Below, one piece after another: positions 45,807 to 54,582 of a stretch of DNA of 64,000 nt; position 1 is the stretch's first letter, and each line of letters begins with the position of its first letter. Location of the stretch: contig JAIPJW010000002.1 of the NCBI GenBank assembly GCA_021734075.1, forward strand, positions 12,501 to 76,500, given 5' to 3'. The notes beneath the pieces were generated by a model, which worked only from the letters and a program-made list of their open reading frames with translations, was not told the origin of the DNA and ran no database searches. The DNA is from Cephaloticoccus sp. (lineage in GTDB: Bacteria; Verrucomicrobiota; Verrucomicrobiia; Opitutales; Opitutaceae). The position numbers were made by a program, and so were the translations under genes.

Positions 45807-46286
45807 TTAATGGCAATGCCCGTCCCCGTCCGCGCCATGGGCATGACCGTGTTGCCGTTCCGCTTCAGTCGCGGGCCGCACTCCCAGAATTTCAACTTCA
45901 AAGGTCAGATCAACCCCGGCCAAGGGGTGGTTGGCATCGAGGGTCACCTGTGCGGCATCCACTGCCACCACGGTAACCACCGGGGCGTGCTGGTCGGTGT
46001 CGGTTTGAAAACGATCCCCCACCCTCAGCTCTCCCTCGACGGGGATCTGCGTGCGGTCGATCCGTTGCACCTGGCTTTCGTCGCGTTCACCGTAGGCCTT
46101 GGCTGCGGGCACCTGCACGATCATTTTGGTGCCGACCGCAAGCCCGCGCAGCTGTTCATCCAGTCCGTCAATGATTTGACCGGCGCCCTCGAGATAGGTG
46201 ATTGGTTCTCCACCCGCGGATGTATCGAGCACCCGGCCGGCCGGATCGCGCAAGGTGTAGGTGAAGGTGACAACGTTGGATTTCAT
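45807..46286 (-). CDS. slyD: FKBP-type peptidyl-prolyl isomerase, SlyD-like
   Basis: A 159-residue SlyD-type isomerase/chaperone. The FKBP strands VVTFTYTLRDPAGRVLDTS and the insert-in-flap domain AYGERDESQVQRIDR are visible. The C-terminus is His-rich (RQHGHAHGADGDGHCH), the metal-binding tail that in E. coli SlyD carries nickel for hydrogenase maturation. No hydrogenase genes are in the window. It overlaps the ybbP-like stop codon by 4 bp. Confidence 0.93.
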   Translation of the reverse strand: MKSNVVTFTYTLRDPAGRVLDTSAGGEPITYLEGAGQIIDGLDEQLRGLAVGTKMIVQVPAAKAYGERDESQVQRIDRTQIPVEGELRVGDRFQTDTDQHAPVVTVVAVDAAQVTLDANHPLAGVDLTFEVEILGVRPATEAERQHGHAHGADGDGHCH

Positions 46287-48811
46287 GTTTCCTGCCGCAA
46301 AATTTGGAGCGGCGGATGGTCGGTCACACCCCGACTGGAAAGCAAGCCCGTGATCAGCGTTACCCCCGTCACCAGCAGCATCGCCAGCAACAACCCGCCC
46401 ACCGGCACCACCGCACTGATTTTGAAAACATAATGGGCCAGCAGCGCATTGCCCGCCATCGCGAGCAGCCCGCCCACCATGGCCCCGAGCAGGCCGAGAA
46501 TGGCGTATTCCACCAATTGCATCTGCAGGAGTTGCCGCCGCGTTGCTCCCAGTGTGCGCAGGAGGACCACCTCACGAATCCGTTGGTAGCGCCCCGCCGC
46601 CACGGCCCCGGCCAACACAATCAACCCGGTCACGACGGTGAACAGCGCCATGAACCGAATCACAAACGCGACCTTGGAAAAAATCCCGTCAAAGGTTTCC
46701 AACAGCAAGGACAGATCAATCGCCGAGACGTTGGGAAATTCTCCCACCACGGCCTGCTGCAGCCGGGCGGAGGCCGCCGAGTCGACCGCACGCACCGCGA
46801 CCACATAAAATTTGGGCGCCGCCTCGAGCACTCCGGAGGGAAACACGATGAAGAAATTGGGTTCCAACCGACGCCACTCCACCTTGCGTAAACTCGTGAC
46901 CTTGGTCCGGATCGGCACGCCCTGGACGTCAAACTCGATTTCATCGCCCAGGGTGACCTGCAAATCTCCGGCGAGTTTCTCCTCCACGGAAATCGGCACC
47001 ACCACCGTGTCCGCCGGCACCCGCCCGGTAAATTTGCCCTGAGTGACCTCCTCCGTGCCGGACATAGACTCGCGATACGTCGAACGGTATTCCCGCCGCA
47101 GCGTCCAACCGGGGATGCGGATTGAGTCATCCTTCAACAACTCCTCGACCCCACGGCCCTTGATGGTCCGAATCTTCATGGTGACGATCGGGGCCTGCTG
47201 CAAAACGGGTGCACCCTCGGTCGCCAGTAATTTTTCCAACGGGCCGATCTGGTCGTCCTGGATATCGAAAAACATCAGGTTGCCGCGGCCACCGTTTCCA
47301 GTGCCCTCGATCTGGGTGAGCAAGGTCACCCGCGTGAGATAAAGGGTCAGAATCAAAAACGTGCCGAGGCCCAGCGACAGCAACAGCAGGACGGTGCGAT
47401 TGTTCGGTCGGTGCAAATTGGCGATGCCCTGGCGCACCACATATGGCAACCGTTTGGGCGCCCAGCGCCGGGCCGCCCATGCGACCAATCGGGCCAGGCC
47501 GGCCAGCACCGCAAAGCCCAGGGCGAGCATGCCGGCAAAGCCGAGGCCCAGCCGCAGACTTTGCGTTTGCCAGATCGCAAACCCCACCACCGCCGCCACA
47601 ATCAGGACCCATAGACTCAACCGCCACCAATCGATCCCCGCGGTCTTTTCCGTTGCCATCGAACGCAGTGCCATGAGTGGAGAAACCCGCCGGATCGCCA
47701 GCAAGGGCAACAAGGTAAAGAGCAGACAGATCACCCAGCCGGCTCCCATTCCGCGAAAAACCGCCAGCCAGGATATCGCGAAATCCACCGGCACGGGCAG
47801 CATGCCGCTGAGCGCCGAGGGCAACAGCAGTTGCACCCCCAGTCCGAGCAATCCACCCAAACCCGCGCCCAGCAAACCCAGCACCGCTCCTTGCAATAAA
47901 TACACCCCGAATCCCTGTCGGGCCGATGCACCAAGGCAACGGAGGATGGCCACGGTCGCGACCTTTTGCCGGACATAAACATGGATGGCACTCGCGACAC
48001 CGATTGCGCCAAGAAAGAGCGCCACAAACCCGACGAGGCTGAGAAAGGCCTGCACGTTGTCGATGACCCGCCCGAGGCGACGCTTGCGCTCTTCAACCGT
48101 ATCATAGTTCAGGCGTTGACCCGCAAATTCGACCTTCATCGCTTTGACCAACGCCTCCGGGTCGCTGGATTCCGGCAACTTGATCGCCGTTTTGAAACGG
48201 AGCAGGCTGCCTTTGCCCGCGAGACCCGTTTCGGGCAGCAAGGCCAGTGGGATGTATGCCCGTGGGGCCAGTTGGGTCACGGCCATGGATTCACCGGGCA
48301 CCTTTTTCACCGCGCCCAGGACTTTCAACGTGCTCTGGCCCAGACGCACCGTGTCTCCGGGCCGCACATTGAATTGATTGAGCAGCGTTTCCTCCAAAAT
48401 GACCACCGCGCCGCCCCTTGCGAGCTCATTGACGGCTGTATCCGGGGCGGTCAGAAACTCCCCGTAAAAGGGAAAATTTCCCTCGACCGCCCGAACTTGC
48501 ACGAGGCGGGTTGCGTCCCCTGCCGTGGGAAACACCATCATGGAGGAAAACCCCGTTTCCTGCGCCGTCTCGCCGCCAAGTTGATCGAGGAAAGTGCGCA
48601 CCTCGGGCGCGAAGGGCTGCCGGGATTCCACCACAAGGTCGGCACCCAGCAGTCCCTTGGCCTGGTCCTGCACCGATTGCTGCAGGTTTACACTGAAAGA
48701 TCCGATGGCCACCAACGCGGCCACCCCGAGCACAATGCACAATGAATACAAGGCCAGTCGCCGACGCGAGGCCCGCGAATCCCGCCAGGCCATTTTGAAA
48801 ATGAAATTCAT
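46283..48811 (-). CDS. YbbP-like ABC transporter permease (FtsX family)
   Basis: An 842-residue permease with about 10 membrane segments. Two FtsX domains flank two periplasmic MacB_PCD-like regions (about 45-230 and 480-660). The C-terminal RYQRIREVVLLRTLGATRRQLLQMQLVEYAILGLLGAMVGG is the FtsX signature. With the neighbouring YbbA-type ATPase it matches the E. coli ybbA-ybbP system beside tesA, whose substrate is unproven. It lies 7 bp after the ATPase gene and overlaps slyD. Confidence 0.93.
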   Translation of the reverse strand: MNFIFKMAWRDSRASRRRLALYSLCIVLGVAALVAIGSFSVNLQQSVQDQAKGLLGADLVVESRQPFAPEVRTFLDQLGGETAQETGFSSMMVFPTAGDATRLVQVRAVEGNFPFYGEFLTAPDTAVNELARGGAVVILEETLLNQFNVRPGDTVRLGQSTLKVLGAVKKVPGESMAVTQLAPRAYIPLALLPETGLAGKGSLLRFKTAIKLPESSDPEALVKAMKVEFAGQRLNYDTVEERKRRLGRVIDNVQAFLSLVGFVALFLGAIGVASAIHVYVRQKVATVAILRCLGASARQGFGVYLLQGAVLGLLGAGLGGLLGLGVQLLLPSALSGMLPVPVDFAISWLAVFRGMGAGWVICLLFTLLPLLAIRRVSPLMALRSMATEKTAGIDWWRLSLWVLIVAAVVGFAIWQTQSLRLGLGFAGMLALGFAVLAGLARLVAWAARRWAPKRLPYVVRQGIANLHRPNNRTVLLLLSLGLGTFLILTLYLTRVTLLTQIEGTGNGGRGNLMFFDIQDDQIGPLEKLLATEGAPVLQQAPIVTMKIRTIKGRGVEELLKDDSIRIPGWTLRREYRSTYRESMSGTEEVTQGKFTGRVPADTVVVPISVEEKLAGDLQVTLGDEIEFDVQGVPIRTKVTSLRKVEWRRLEPNFFIVFPSGVLEAAPKFYVVAVRAVDSAASARLQQAVVGEFPNVSAIDLSLLLETFDGIFSKVAFVIRFMALFTVVTGLIVLAGAVAAGRYQRIREVVLLRTLGATRRQLLQMQLVEYAILGLLGAMVGGLLAMAGNALLAHYVFKISAVVPVGGLLLAMLLVTGVTLITGLLSSRGVTDHPPLQILRQET

Positions 48812-48818
48812 TGGCCAG

Positions 48819-49499
48819 TTATGAGTCGTGCACCACCGAGCCGTTTTTCAGCCGGAGGATACTCTGGCAACGCTTCGCCAGTTCAAGATCATGCGTCACC
48901 AGCACCAAGGTGGTCCCGCGTTCACGATTAAGCCCGAAGACCAACTCGATCATCGTCGCAGCGGTTTCGCCATCGAGGTTTCCGGTCGGTTCATCACAAA
49001 ACAATATCTTGGGGGCATTGATGAAGGCCCGGGCCAGGGCCACCCGTTGTTGCTCACCCCCGGAAAGTTGCACGGGGTAGTGATCGCCCCGTTCCCCCAA
49101 TCCCACGCGCGCCAACAAGGCGCTCGCCTCCTTTTCCCGTCCGCTCTCGCCCCTCAGTTCCAAGGGCACAAGGACATTTTCCAACGCGGTCAGCGTGGGG
49201 ATGAGCTGAAAGTTTTGAAAGACAAAGCCGACATGGGCATTGCGCACCTGGGCTCGTGCATCCTCATCTCGTCCCTGCAAGGACTCACCCGCCAGATAAA
49301 CGTCGCCTCCCGTGGGCAGGTCGAGGCCGGCACAGAGTCCCAGCAAAGTCGTCTTGCCGCTACCACTCGGACCCACGATCGCCAGACTGGCGCCAGACGT
49401 CAGTGTAAAACTCACGTCTCGCAGCACCGTTAATGCCCCGGCGGCCGCAGGATAAGTTTTGGTGAGTCGCTCGACTTTCAGCATGATGTCATCACTCAT
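48819..49499 (-). CDS. YbbA-like ABC transporter ATP-binding protein
   Basis: A 226-residue LolD-class ATPase: Walker A VGPSGSGKTTLLG, signature LSGGEQQRVALARAF, Walker [17 protein letters not shown] and H-loop VTHDLELA. It works with the large permease downstream. It is divergent from the TesA-like esterase across about 65 bp, the same arrangement as E. coli ybbA and tesA. Confidence 0.94.
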   Translation of the reverse strand: MSDDIMLKVERLTKTYPAAAGALTVLRDVSFTLTSGASLAIVGPSGSGKTTLLGLCAGLDLPTGGDVYLAGESLQGRDEDARAQVRNAHVGFVFQNFQLIPTLTALENVLVPLELRGESGREKEASALLARVGLGERGDHYPVQLSGGEQQRVALARAFINAPKILFCDEPTGNLDGETAATMIELVFGLNRERGTTLVLVTHDLELAKRCQSILRLKNGSVVHDS

Positions 49500-49565
49500 A
49501 TATTCAATGTTTCACCCAAACCCCGAAATCGCACGAAAGCTAGTTCAAGCGGATAAAAAGTGAGT

Positions 49566-50192
49566 ATGAATGTCCGGATTATCATTTTGGCGTGCTGGAG
49601 TATCGCCCTTGGGGCCCAGGCCGCCGAACCAAAGACCATTGTCTGCCTGGGCGACAGCATCACGGCCGGCTACGGTTTGGACAATCCGGCCGCGGAAGCC
49701 TACCCAGCCCTGCTCCAGGATAAAATCGACGCCCATGCCATGCCTTATCGGGTCGTCAACGCCGGCCTCAGTGGCGACACCACGGCCGGCGGCCTGCGCC
49801 GCATCGACTGGTTGCTGCGACAGCGCATCGATGTTTTGGTGCTGGCCCTCGGGGGTAATGACGGCTTGCGCGGCATACCGCCTGAAGTCACCCGGAGCAA
49901 TCTGGCCGGCATCATCGATCGGGTGCGGGTTAAATACCCGGACACCCGCATCATCTTGGCCGGCATGCAAATGCCCGCCAATCTTGGTGAAAGCTACACC
50001 ACCCGCTTTCGTGCCCTCTTCCCGGCGGTGGCCAGGGGAAAACACTGCACGCTGATTCCGTTTTTGCTGGAAGGAGTCGGTGGCGTGCCGGAGCTGAATC
50101 AAGCCGACATGATCCACCCCACTGCGGCCGGACAGGTGTTGATTGCCACAACAGTTTGGTCGATCCTTCAAGCTGCGTTGCCTCATCCGTGA
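49566..50192 (+). CDS. SGNH-fold esterase/lysophospholipase (TesA-like)
   Basis: A roughly 208-residue secreted SGNH hydrolase. It has a signal peptide (about 1-19), block I CLGDSITAGYGL with the nucleophilic Ser, block II GLSGDTTAGG, block III ALGGNDGLRG, and block V DMIHPTAAGQ with catalytic Asp and His. This is the TesA/arylesterase type. The ATG at 49566 is chosen over a GTG 6 bp upstream. It is divergent from the ybbA-type gene, as in proteobacteria, and followed after 8 bp by a beta-barrel gene. Confidence 0.94.
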   Translation: MNVRIIILACWSIALGAQAAEPKTIVCLGDSITAGYGLDNPAAEAYPALLQDKIDAHAMPYRVVNAGLSGDTTAGGLRRIDWLLRQRIDVLVLALGGNDGLRGIPPEVTRSNLAGIIDRVRVKYPDTRIILAGMQMPANLGESYTTRFRALFPAVARGKHCTLIPFLLEGVGGVPELNQADMIHPTAAGQVLIATTVWSILQAALPHP

Positions 50193-50200
50193 TACCCGAA

Positions 50201-51058
50201 ATGCTCAACCCCCGCTGGTGTGGCTGGTTCCTCATCCGTTTGAGGGCCATCCTTGGATCATCGCTCCTTGCGCTATCGACCAATGGGTTCGCCTGGTCGT
50301 CGACTTTTTCCATCGCCGCCCGCTATGACGACAACGCAAACCTCGCCACTCAGGAGGAAATATCCGATATGGGACTGAACGCGGGGTATGGTTTTGAAAC
50401 GTTGCAGGGGATCAACCGTGATTGGCAGCTTGGCTATGGCGGCAATTTATCCACCTCGCGCTGGATCGATCATACCGGCCTGAACCTGACCGAACTCGGC
50501 GCACATGCCAGTTTACACCGCAAATTTGGCCTCGGTCCCTATGCGCCGAGGTTGAAACTCCAAGCGGGTGTCGCCCGGCAATTCGCCAAGGTTTCGGAGT
50601 GGTCGGGCACTTGGCTTCGGAGCGAAGTCGTGCTGCAAAAACGCTTCGGACCGCAGTGGCAGGCCAGTTTGGCCGGGGCATACCACCAGCTCTTTGCCGG
50701 ACGGGCGGTCTTTTCCACCATCAACCGGGAAATCACCGCCCGGCTTGATCATGACCTGTCCGCTCGGTGGAGCGTTTCCACCTCGGCCGGTTACCGCCGG
50801 GGAGATCAACTTTCGTGGTGTCGTAATAGTTGGCCTCCTTTTATCGGCACGAACCAATGGCGCGACGGCATCTTCGGCGATGATTGGTTCCCCTACCAAC
50901 GCACGGGGCGAACCTTCACGGCGGGGGTCAGTCTTTCCCGTGCCCTGGGTTCAGACACATCGCTCACCTTCGTCGGTGAGCGCATGGAAGCACGGACGGT
51001 GGAGGACAAGCGTTACCATCGGCAAACTTGCAGCGTTCAGTTCATCCACCGGTTCTAG
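50201..51058 (+). CDS. Outer-membrane beta-barrel-like protein (first of a paralogous pair)
   Basis: An exported protein of about 285 residues. After an N-terminal signal (about 1-30) comes ARYDDNANLAT, a typical opening strand of small outer-membrane barrels. It is followed by alternating amphipathic strands rich in Trp, Tyr and Arg, and it ends in a C-terminal Phe (QFIHRF), as in the outer-membrane insertion signal. It shares the motif RKFGLGPxAP and the overall pattern with the product of 51304-52200. Function is unknown; it heads the barrel/barrel/cupredoxin/cyclase group. Confidence 0.72.
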   Translation: MLNPRWCGWFLIRLRAILGSSLLALSTNGFAWSSTFSIAARYDDNANLATQEEISDMGLNAGYGFETLQGINRDWQLGYGGNLSTSRWIDHTGLNLTELGAHASLHRKFGLGPYAPRLKLQAGVARQFAKVSEWSGTWLRSEVVLQKRFGPQWQASLAGAYHQLFAGRAVFSTINREITARLDHDLSARWSVSTSAGYRRGDQLSWCRNSWPPFIGTNQWRDGIFGDDWFPYQRTGRTFTAGVSLSRALGSDTSLTFVGERMEARTVEDKRYHRQTCSVQFIHRF

Positions 51059-51303
51059 CTCTCATCCCCCCTCATATGTCGTTCATCCCGCACGGAACCT
51101 TTGAGATCTGGCCTTTTGCCGTCCGGCAAAGCAGTTCTCCAATCCCTTGAAAAATCGTGCCTGATCCCAACAGAAAACCAATGGCAGGCTCTAGGTCTGG
51201 CTCCGGATATATCCGGCTAGCCTGACCTCGCCCGCTTGGCCTCATGCGACCCAGTCTTTGATTGCTGAATGCCCGCCTGACCATCTTACTCACCCCGTTC
51301 CCC
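51059..51303. other. Gap between the two barrel genes with strong inverted repeats
   Basis: No gene was seen. A short hairpin TTTGCC-GTCC-GGCAAA occupies 51115-51130. A long nested one spans 51193-51228: AGGTC and GACCT outside, GGCT and AGCC next, and the 14-bp perfect palindrome CCGGATATATCCGG (51203-51216) at the centre. No T run follows either, so they are not simple intrinsic terminators. Confidence 0.6.
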
Positions 51304-52200
51304 ATGTTTTGTTATCGGAAAATGATGATTGTTGGCTTCGCTGTGGCCGGCTCGGTGAGCCGGGCGCAACCTGCCGACATTTTTTCCCACCTTCGGTTGC
51401 AAACTTCGGCCATTTGGGCCGATAATATCAGCCGCACTTCCAACGTTGCCACCCAGCAGTCCAGTCAAGTCTACAACCTCAGCGGCACTTGGGATCAGAT
51501 GCACCAAGTCAATCGCCATTGGTTGTTGGTCACGCAAGTCGAACTTGCAGCCGTGAAAGTGGCCAAGTTCGACGCCCTTAACAGTTTCACAGCATCGGCC
51601 GATGCCACTTTTCGGCGCAAATTCGGACTTGGTCCCCTCGCGCCCACCCTCGATTTCCGCGGCAAGCTCAGCGGCAGCAGTCTTAAGGAGGCTGGACGCA
51701 GTGGGTGGCAAATTGAAGGCCGCATCGTGGCCGCGAAACGCCTGACCGACTCCATCAAACTATCCGCTTTGGCAGGATGGGAGGAATATTCGGCCCGCCA
51801 CCAAGCCTACGACGTCATCACCCACCGCGCCACCGCCGAGATCCAATGGGACATCACCGCACGCTGGCAGTTGGCCGGGGGCGGTGGTCGCATCTGGGGC
51901 GAGTTTGTCACCAATGCGGCCGGCTCGGTTTGGGCCCGGGCGGTCGGGGGATCCTTTGGGCCCGTAGTGCGCGATCATTACCAGTCGCTGGCCTGGGAAA
52001 CTTCCAACACCTTCGGCCCGGGTTGGGTCGCCTACCGCGTGCGGGACAGTCGGGCTGATTTGTGGTGGGTCGAACTTTCCCCCGCCCTCAATGACTCCAC
52101 CTCCCTTACCTTTCGTTTTGAAGCGGTGCACATGGTCAACGCTATCGGTGTCCACTACGAATCCGCCTTTTCGTCGCTCAGTCTCAACCACCGGTTCTAA
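51304..52200 (+). CDS. Outer-membrane beta-barrel-like protein (second of a paralogous pair)
   Basis: An exported protein of about 298 residues with a signal peptide ending near SRAQPAD (about 22). It has a barrel-like strand pattern, the shared RKFGLGPLAP motif, a second shared block with SGWQIEGRIVAAKR, and a C-terminal Phe (LSLNHRF). It is clearly related to the product of 50201-51058. It is followed 9 bp later by the cupredoxin-like gene. The start chosen is the ATG of MFCYRKMMIV; an upstream in-frame start at 51262 is less likely. Confidence 0.72.
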   Translation: MFCYRKMMIVGFAVAGSVSRAQPADIFSHLRLQTSAIWADNISRTSNVATQQSSQVYNLSGTWDQMHQVNRHWLLVTQVELAAVKVAKFDALNSFTASADATFRRKFGLGPLAPTLDFRGKLSGSSLKEAGRSGWQIEGRIVAAKRLTDSIKLSALAGWEEYSARHQAYDVITHRATAEIQWDITARWQLAGGGGRIWGEFVTNAAGSVWARAVGGSFGPVVRDHYQSLAWETSNTFGPGWVAYRVRDSRADLWWVELSPALNDSTSLTFRFEAVHMVNAIGVHYESAFSSLSLNHRF

Positions 52201-52209
52201 TTTTCGCTC

Positions 52210-52848
52210 ATGACCCGCTTGTCCCTATTCCTGTTGTGCCTCGGATTAACCCACTCCGGCAATGGTGCGACGACCGACCTGACTTTTGCCATCAACTCCG
52301 AGACCCGCCCCTTGCAGGACGCTGTAGCCTCGCTGATGCCCCTGGATTTCGCCCCCCCTCCCCCGACTCCCGCAGAGGTCGTGATTGCCCAGGAAAACAA
52401 GGAATACGATCCCTACGTTACTGTCATCCGGGTCGGCACCGAGGCCATGTTTCCCAATCGGGACAATGTGCAGCACCACCTATATTCCGTCTCCAAACCC
52501 AAGCGCTTCGAAAAACCACTTTATGCGAGCGGCACTTCCGAAAGCGTGGTCTTCGAAAAGACCGGGTTGGTCACTCTCGGTTGCAACATCCACGACTGGA
52601 TGGTGGCCTACGTGTTGGTCGTGCCCACCCCTTGGTTTGTGAAGACCGGCACTGATGGCGTTGCCCACCTGCGCGGCATGCCCCCCGGCCGCTATCAACT
52701 CGAAGTCTGGCACCCTCGACTTTCGAAATCCGAGTCCCGGGAGGTCACCCTCATGGCCGGTGAAAATACGCTGGAAGCAATCAGTTTGAAGTTAAAGCCC
52801 GACCGTCGGATCAGGCGCGCTCCAACCGGCGGCTCTGGTGGCTATTGA
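52210..52848 (+). CDS. Secreted cupredoxin-like protein
   Basis: A 212-residue exported protein with a signal peptide (about 1-20). The cupredoxin-like core (about 55-140) contains a full set of candidate type 1 copper ligands: His90 in NVQHHLYS, Cys125, His128 and Met131 in GCNIHDWM. The fold resembles the proteins labelled methylamine-utilisation-like. The C-terminal part (about 145-195; TGTDGVAHLRGMPPGRYQLEVWHP) looks like a carboxypeptidase-regulatory beta-sandwich. It lies 3 bp before the cyclase gene. Copper binding is predicted from the residues. Confidence 0.82.
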   Translation: MTRLSLFLLCLGLTHSGNGATTDLTFAINSETRPLQDAVASLMPLDFAPPPPTPAEVVIAQENKEYDPYVTVIRVGTEAMFPNRDNVQHHLYSVSKPKRFEKPLYASGTSESVVFEKTGLVTLGCNIHDWMVAYVLVVPTPWFVKTGTDGVAHLRGMPPGRYQLEVWHPRLSKSESREVTLMAGENTLEAISLKLKPDRRIRRAPTGGSGGY

Positions 52849-52851
52849 CCG

Positions 52852-54582
52852 ATGCTCCAACTGCCCCGCTTTCGCCGCTTTCGCACCCGCCTGCTGTTGA
52901 TCATCCTCGGCTTGCTCGTGGCCGCCCTGGGCTCCTCTTACGTGCTGGTCACCCGGGCCAACAAGGCCAACGCCATTGCGCATATCGAATCGAACCTGGC
53001 CGGAGCCGTGCGGGTGTTCTGGTTTTCGGTTCAACTTCGTCAGGAACGTCTGGCCCAAAGTGCCGCGGTGATGAGTGCCGACTGGCCGATCCGCACCCTT
53101 TATCTGCAGGACGAACTGGATCGGGCCACCTTGCGGTCCACCCTGACCAGTTATGCCGACCGTCTGCAGGTGCCCGTCGTGGCCACCTTCGACAATGACG
53201 GTGAGATGCTCGCCACCACCATGATTGGCCTGACCGACGAACATTGTGGCCCCTTCCGTTATTTGGTGCGGCGGGCCGATGAGGAAAGCACGGAATACGC
53301 CAGCGATTTTGCCTACCTCGGCGGCCAATTGCATGTGCTGGTCGTGGTGCCTTTGTTTGCACCCCGACCCAACGTGATCGGCTGGTTTGCGGTGGCCTTT
53401 CCTATCGACGACGAATTTGCCACCAACCTGCGGCGCTCGACCCAGGCCGAAGTGACCTTCGTCAGCGGTTTGGGTGACCATGATCGACGGGTGCTTGCTA
53501 CCAGTTTGCCCGCCGCTCTGGCCCGCACCGTGGCTGCACACAAACTCACCGATACCTCCCGTCACGAGGGGACCAGCATCATTTCCATGGACGGAGAACC
53601 TTATGTGACGTTGCTGGCTCCATTGGATCTGCTCGGTGACGATCCCGCCCGGATTGCGTTGCAGCGCTCCCTGACCGCCGAACTGGCACCGGCGCGTGAA
53701 TTGGAGAAGACGATTCTCTTGATTTCTGTCATCGCCCTCGTGATGGCCTCGGTCGTGGCCATCGGAGTCGCCCGGGGCGTCAGCCAGCCCGTGCAGGAAC
53801 TTGCCGCCCACACCGAGGTGATCGCCAGTGGCGATTACAAAACCCACCTGCACCCCAATCGCTCCGACGAATTCGGCCGCCTGGCGGAAAGTTTCAACCG
53901 GATGAGCGACGGCCTCGCCGAACGCGATCAGGTGCGGGACTTACTCGACAAAAATGTCTCGCCCGAAATCGCCGCCCAACTCATGCGGGACGGGGCCATT
54001 CTCGGCGGCGAGGAACGGGAAATCACCGTGTTGTTTGCCGACCTGCGGGGCTTCACCCCCCTGAGTGAAAAGCTGCCGCCGCGTGAACTCATCGATCTGC
54101 TCAACCGTTATCTCGAATGCATGAGCGCGGAAATTGAACGGCATGGCGGCGTGATCGACAAATTCATCGGCGACGCCATCATGGCAATCTTCGGCGCCCC
54201 GGTCGACCAGCCGGATGCTGCCGGCCAGGCTCTCCGGGCGGCCCTCGCCATGGAACAGGCCCTGATTGGCTTCAATGCGGAACTCCGCGCCGAAGGCCGC
54301 CCGGATCTGGCGATCGGGATTGGCATCAACACCGCTCAGGTGGTCGCAGGCAACATCGGGTCCAAACGCCGCCTCAATTACTCGGTGATCGGTGACGGGG
54401 TGAACGTGGCCGCCCGGCTGGAAACACAAACCCGCAATCCGGAATATCGCACGAATATCCTCGTGAGCGCCGCCACCCTCGCCGCCACTTCCAGCCAATT
54501 TCACACCCGGGCCCTGGGCACAATAAATGTCAAGGGGCGCAATGAGCCGGTGACCGTCTTTGCGCTCGACGGTCTGGCCTGA
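52852..54582 (+). CDS. Membrane class III nucleotide cyclase with extracytoplasmic sensor and HAMP
   Basis: A 576-residue receptor cyclase, probably making cAMP. Order: membrane helix (about 14-34), a periplasmic sensor domain (about 35-285, CACHE-like), second membrane helix (about 288-307), HAMP (about 308-360), then a class III catalytic domain. The catalytic domain has metal aspartates Asp397 (FADLRGF) and Asp441 (DKFIGDAIMA), the purine-reading Lys437, Asn518 and Arg522 (GVNVAARLE). Ser511 replaces the usual Asp or Thr of the adenine pair. The gene is the last of the tightly packed group with two barrels and a cupredoxin. Confidence 0.92.
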   Translation: MLQLPRFRRFRTRLLLIILGLLVAALGSSYVLVTRANKANAIAHIESNLAGAVRVFWFSVQLRQERLAQSAAVMSADWPIRTLYLQDELDRATLRSTLTSYADRLQVPVVATFDNDGEMLATTMIGLTDEHCGPFRYLVRRADEESTEYASDFAYLGGQLHVLVVVPLFAPRPNVIGWFAVAFPIDDEFATNLRRSTQAEVTFVSGLGDHDRRVLATSLPAALARTVAAHKLTDTSRHEGTSIISMDGEPYVTLLAPLDLLGDDPARIALQRSLTAELAPARELEKTILLISVIALVMASVVAIGVARGVSQPVQELAAHTEVIASGDYKTHLHPNRSDEFGRLAESFNRMSDGLAERDQVRDLLDKNVSPEIAAQLMRDGAILGGEEREITVLFADLRGFTPLSEKLPPRELIDLLNRYLECMSAEIERHGGVIDKFIGDAIMAIFGAPVDQPDAAGQALRAALAMEQALIGFNAELRAEGRPDLAIGIGINTAQVVAGNIGSKRRLNYSVIGDGVNVAARLETQTRNPEYRTNILVSAATLAATSSQFHTRALGTINVKGRNEPVTVFALDGLA

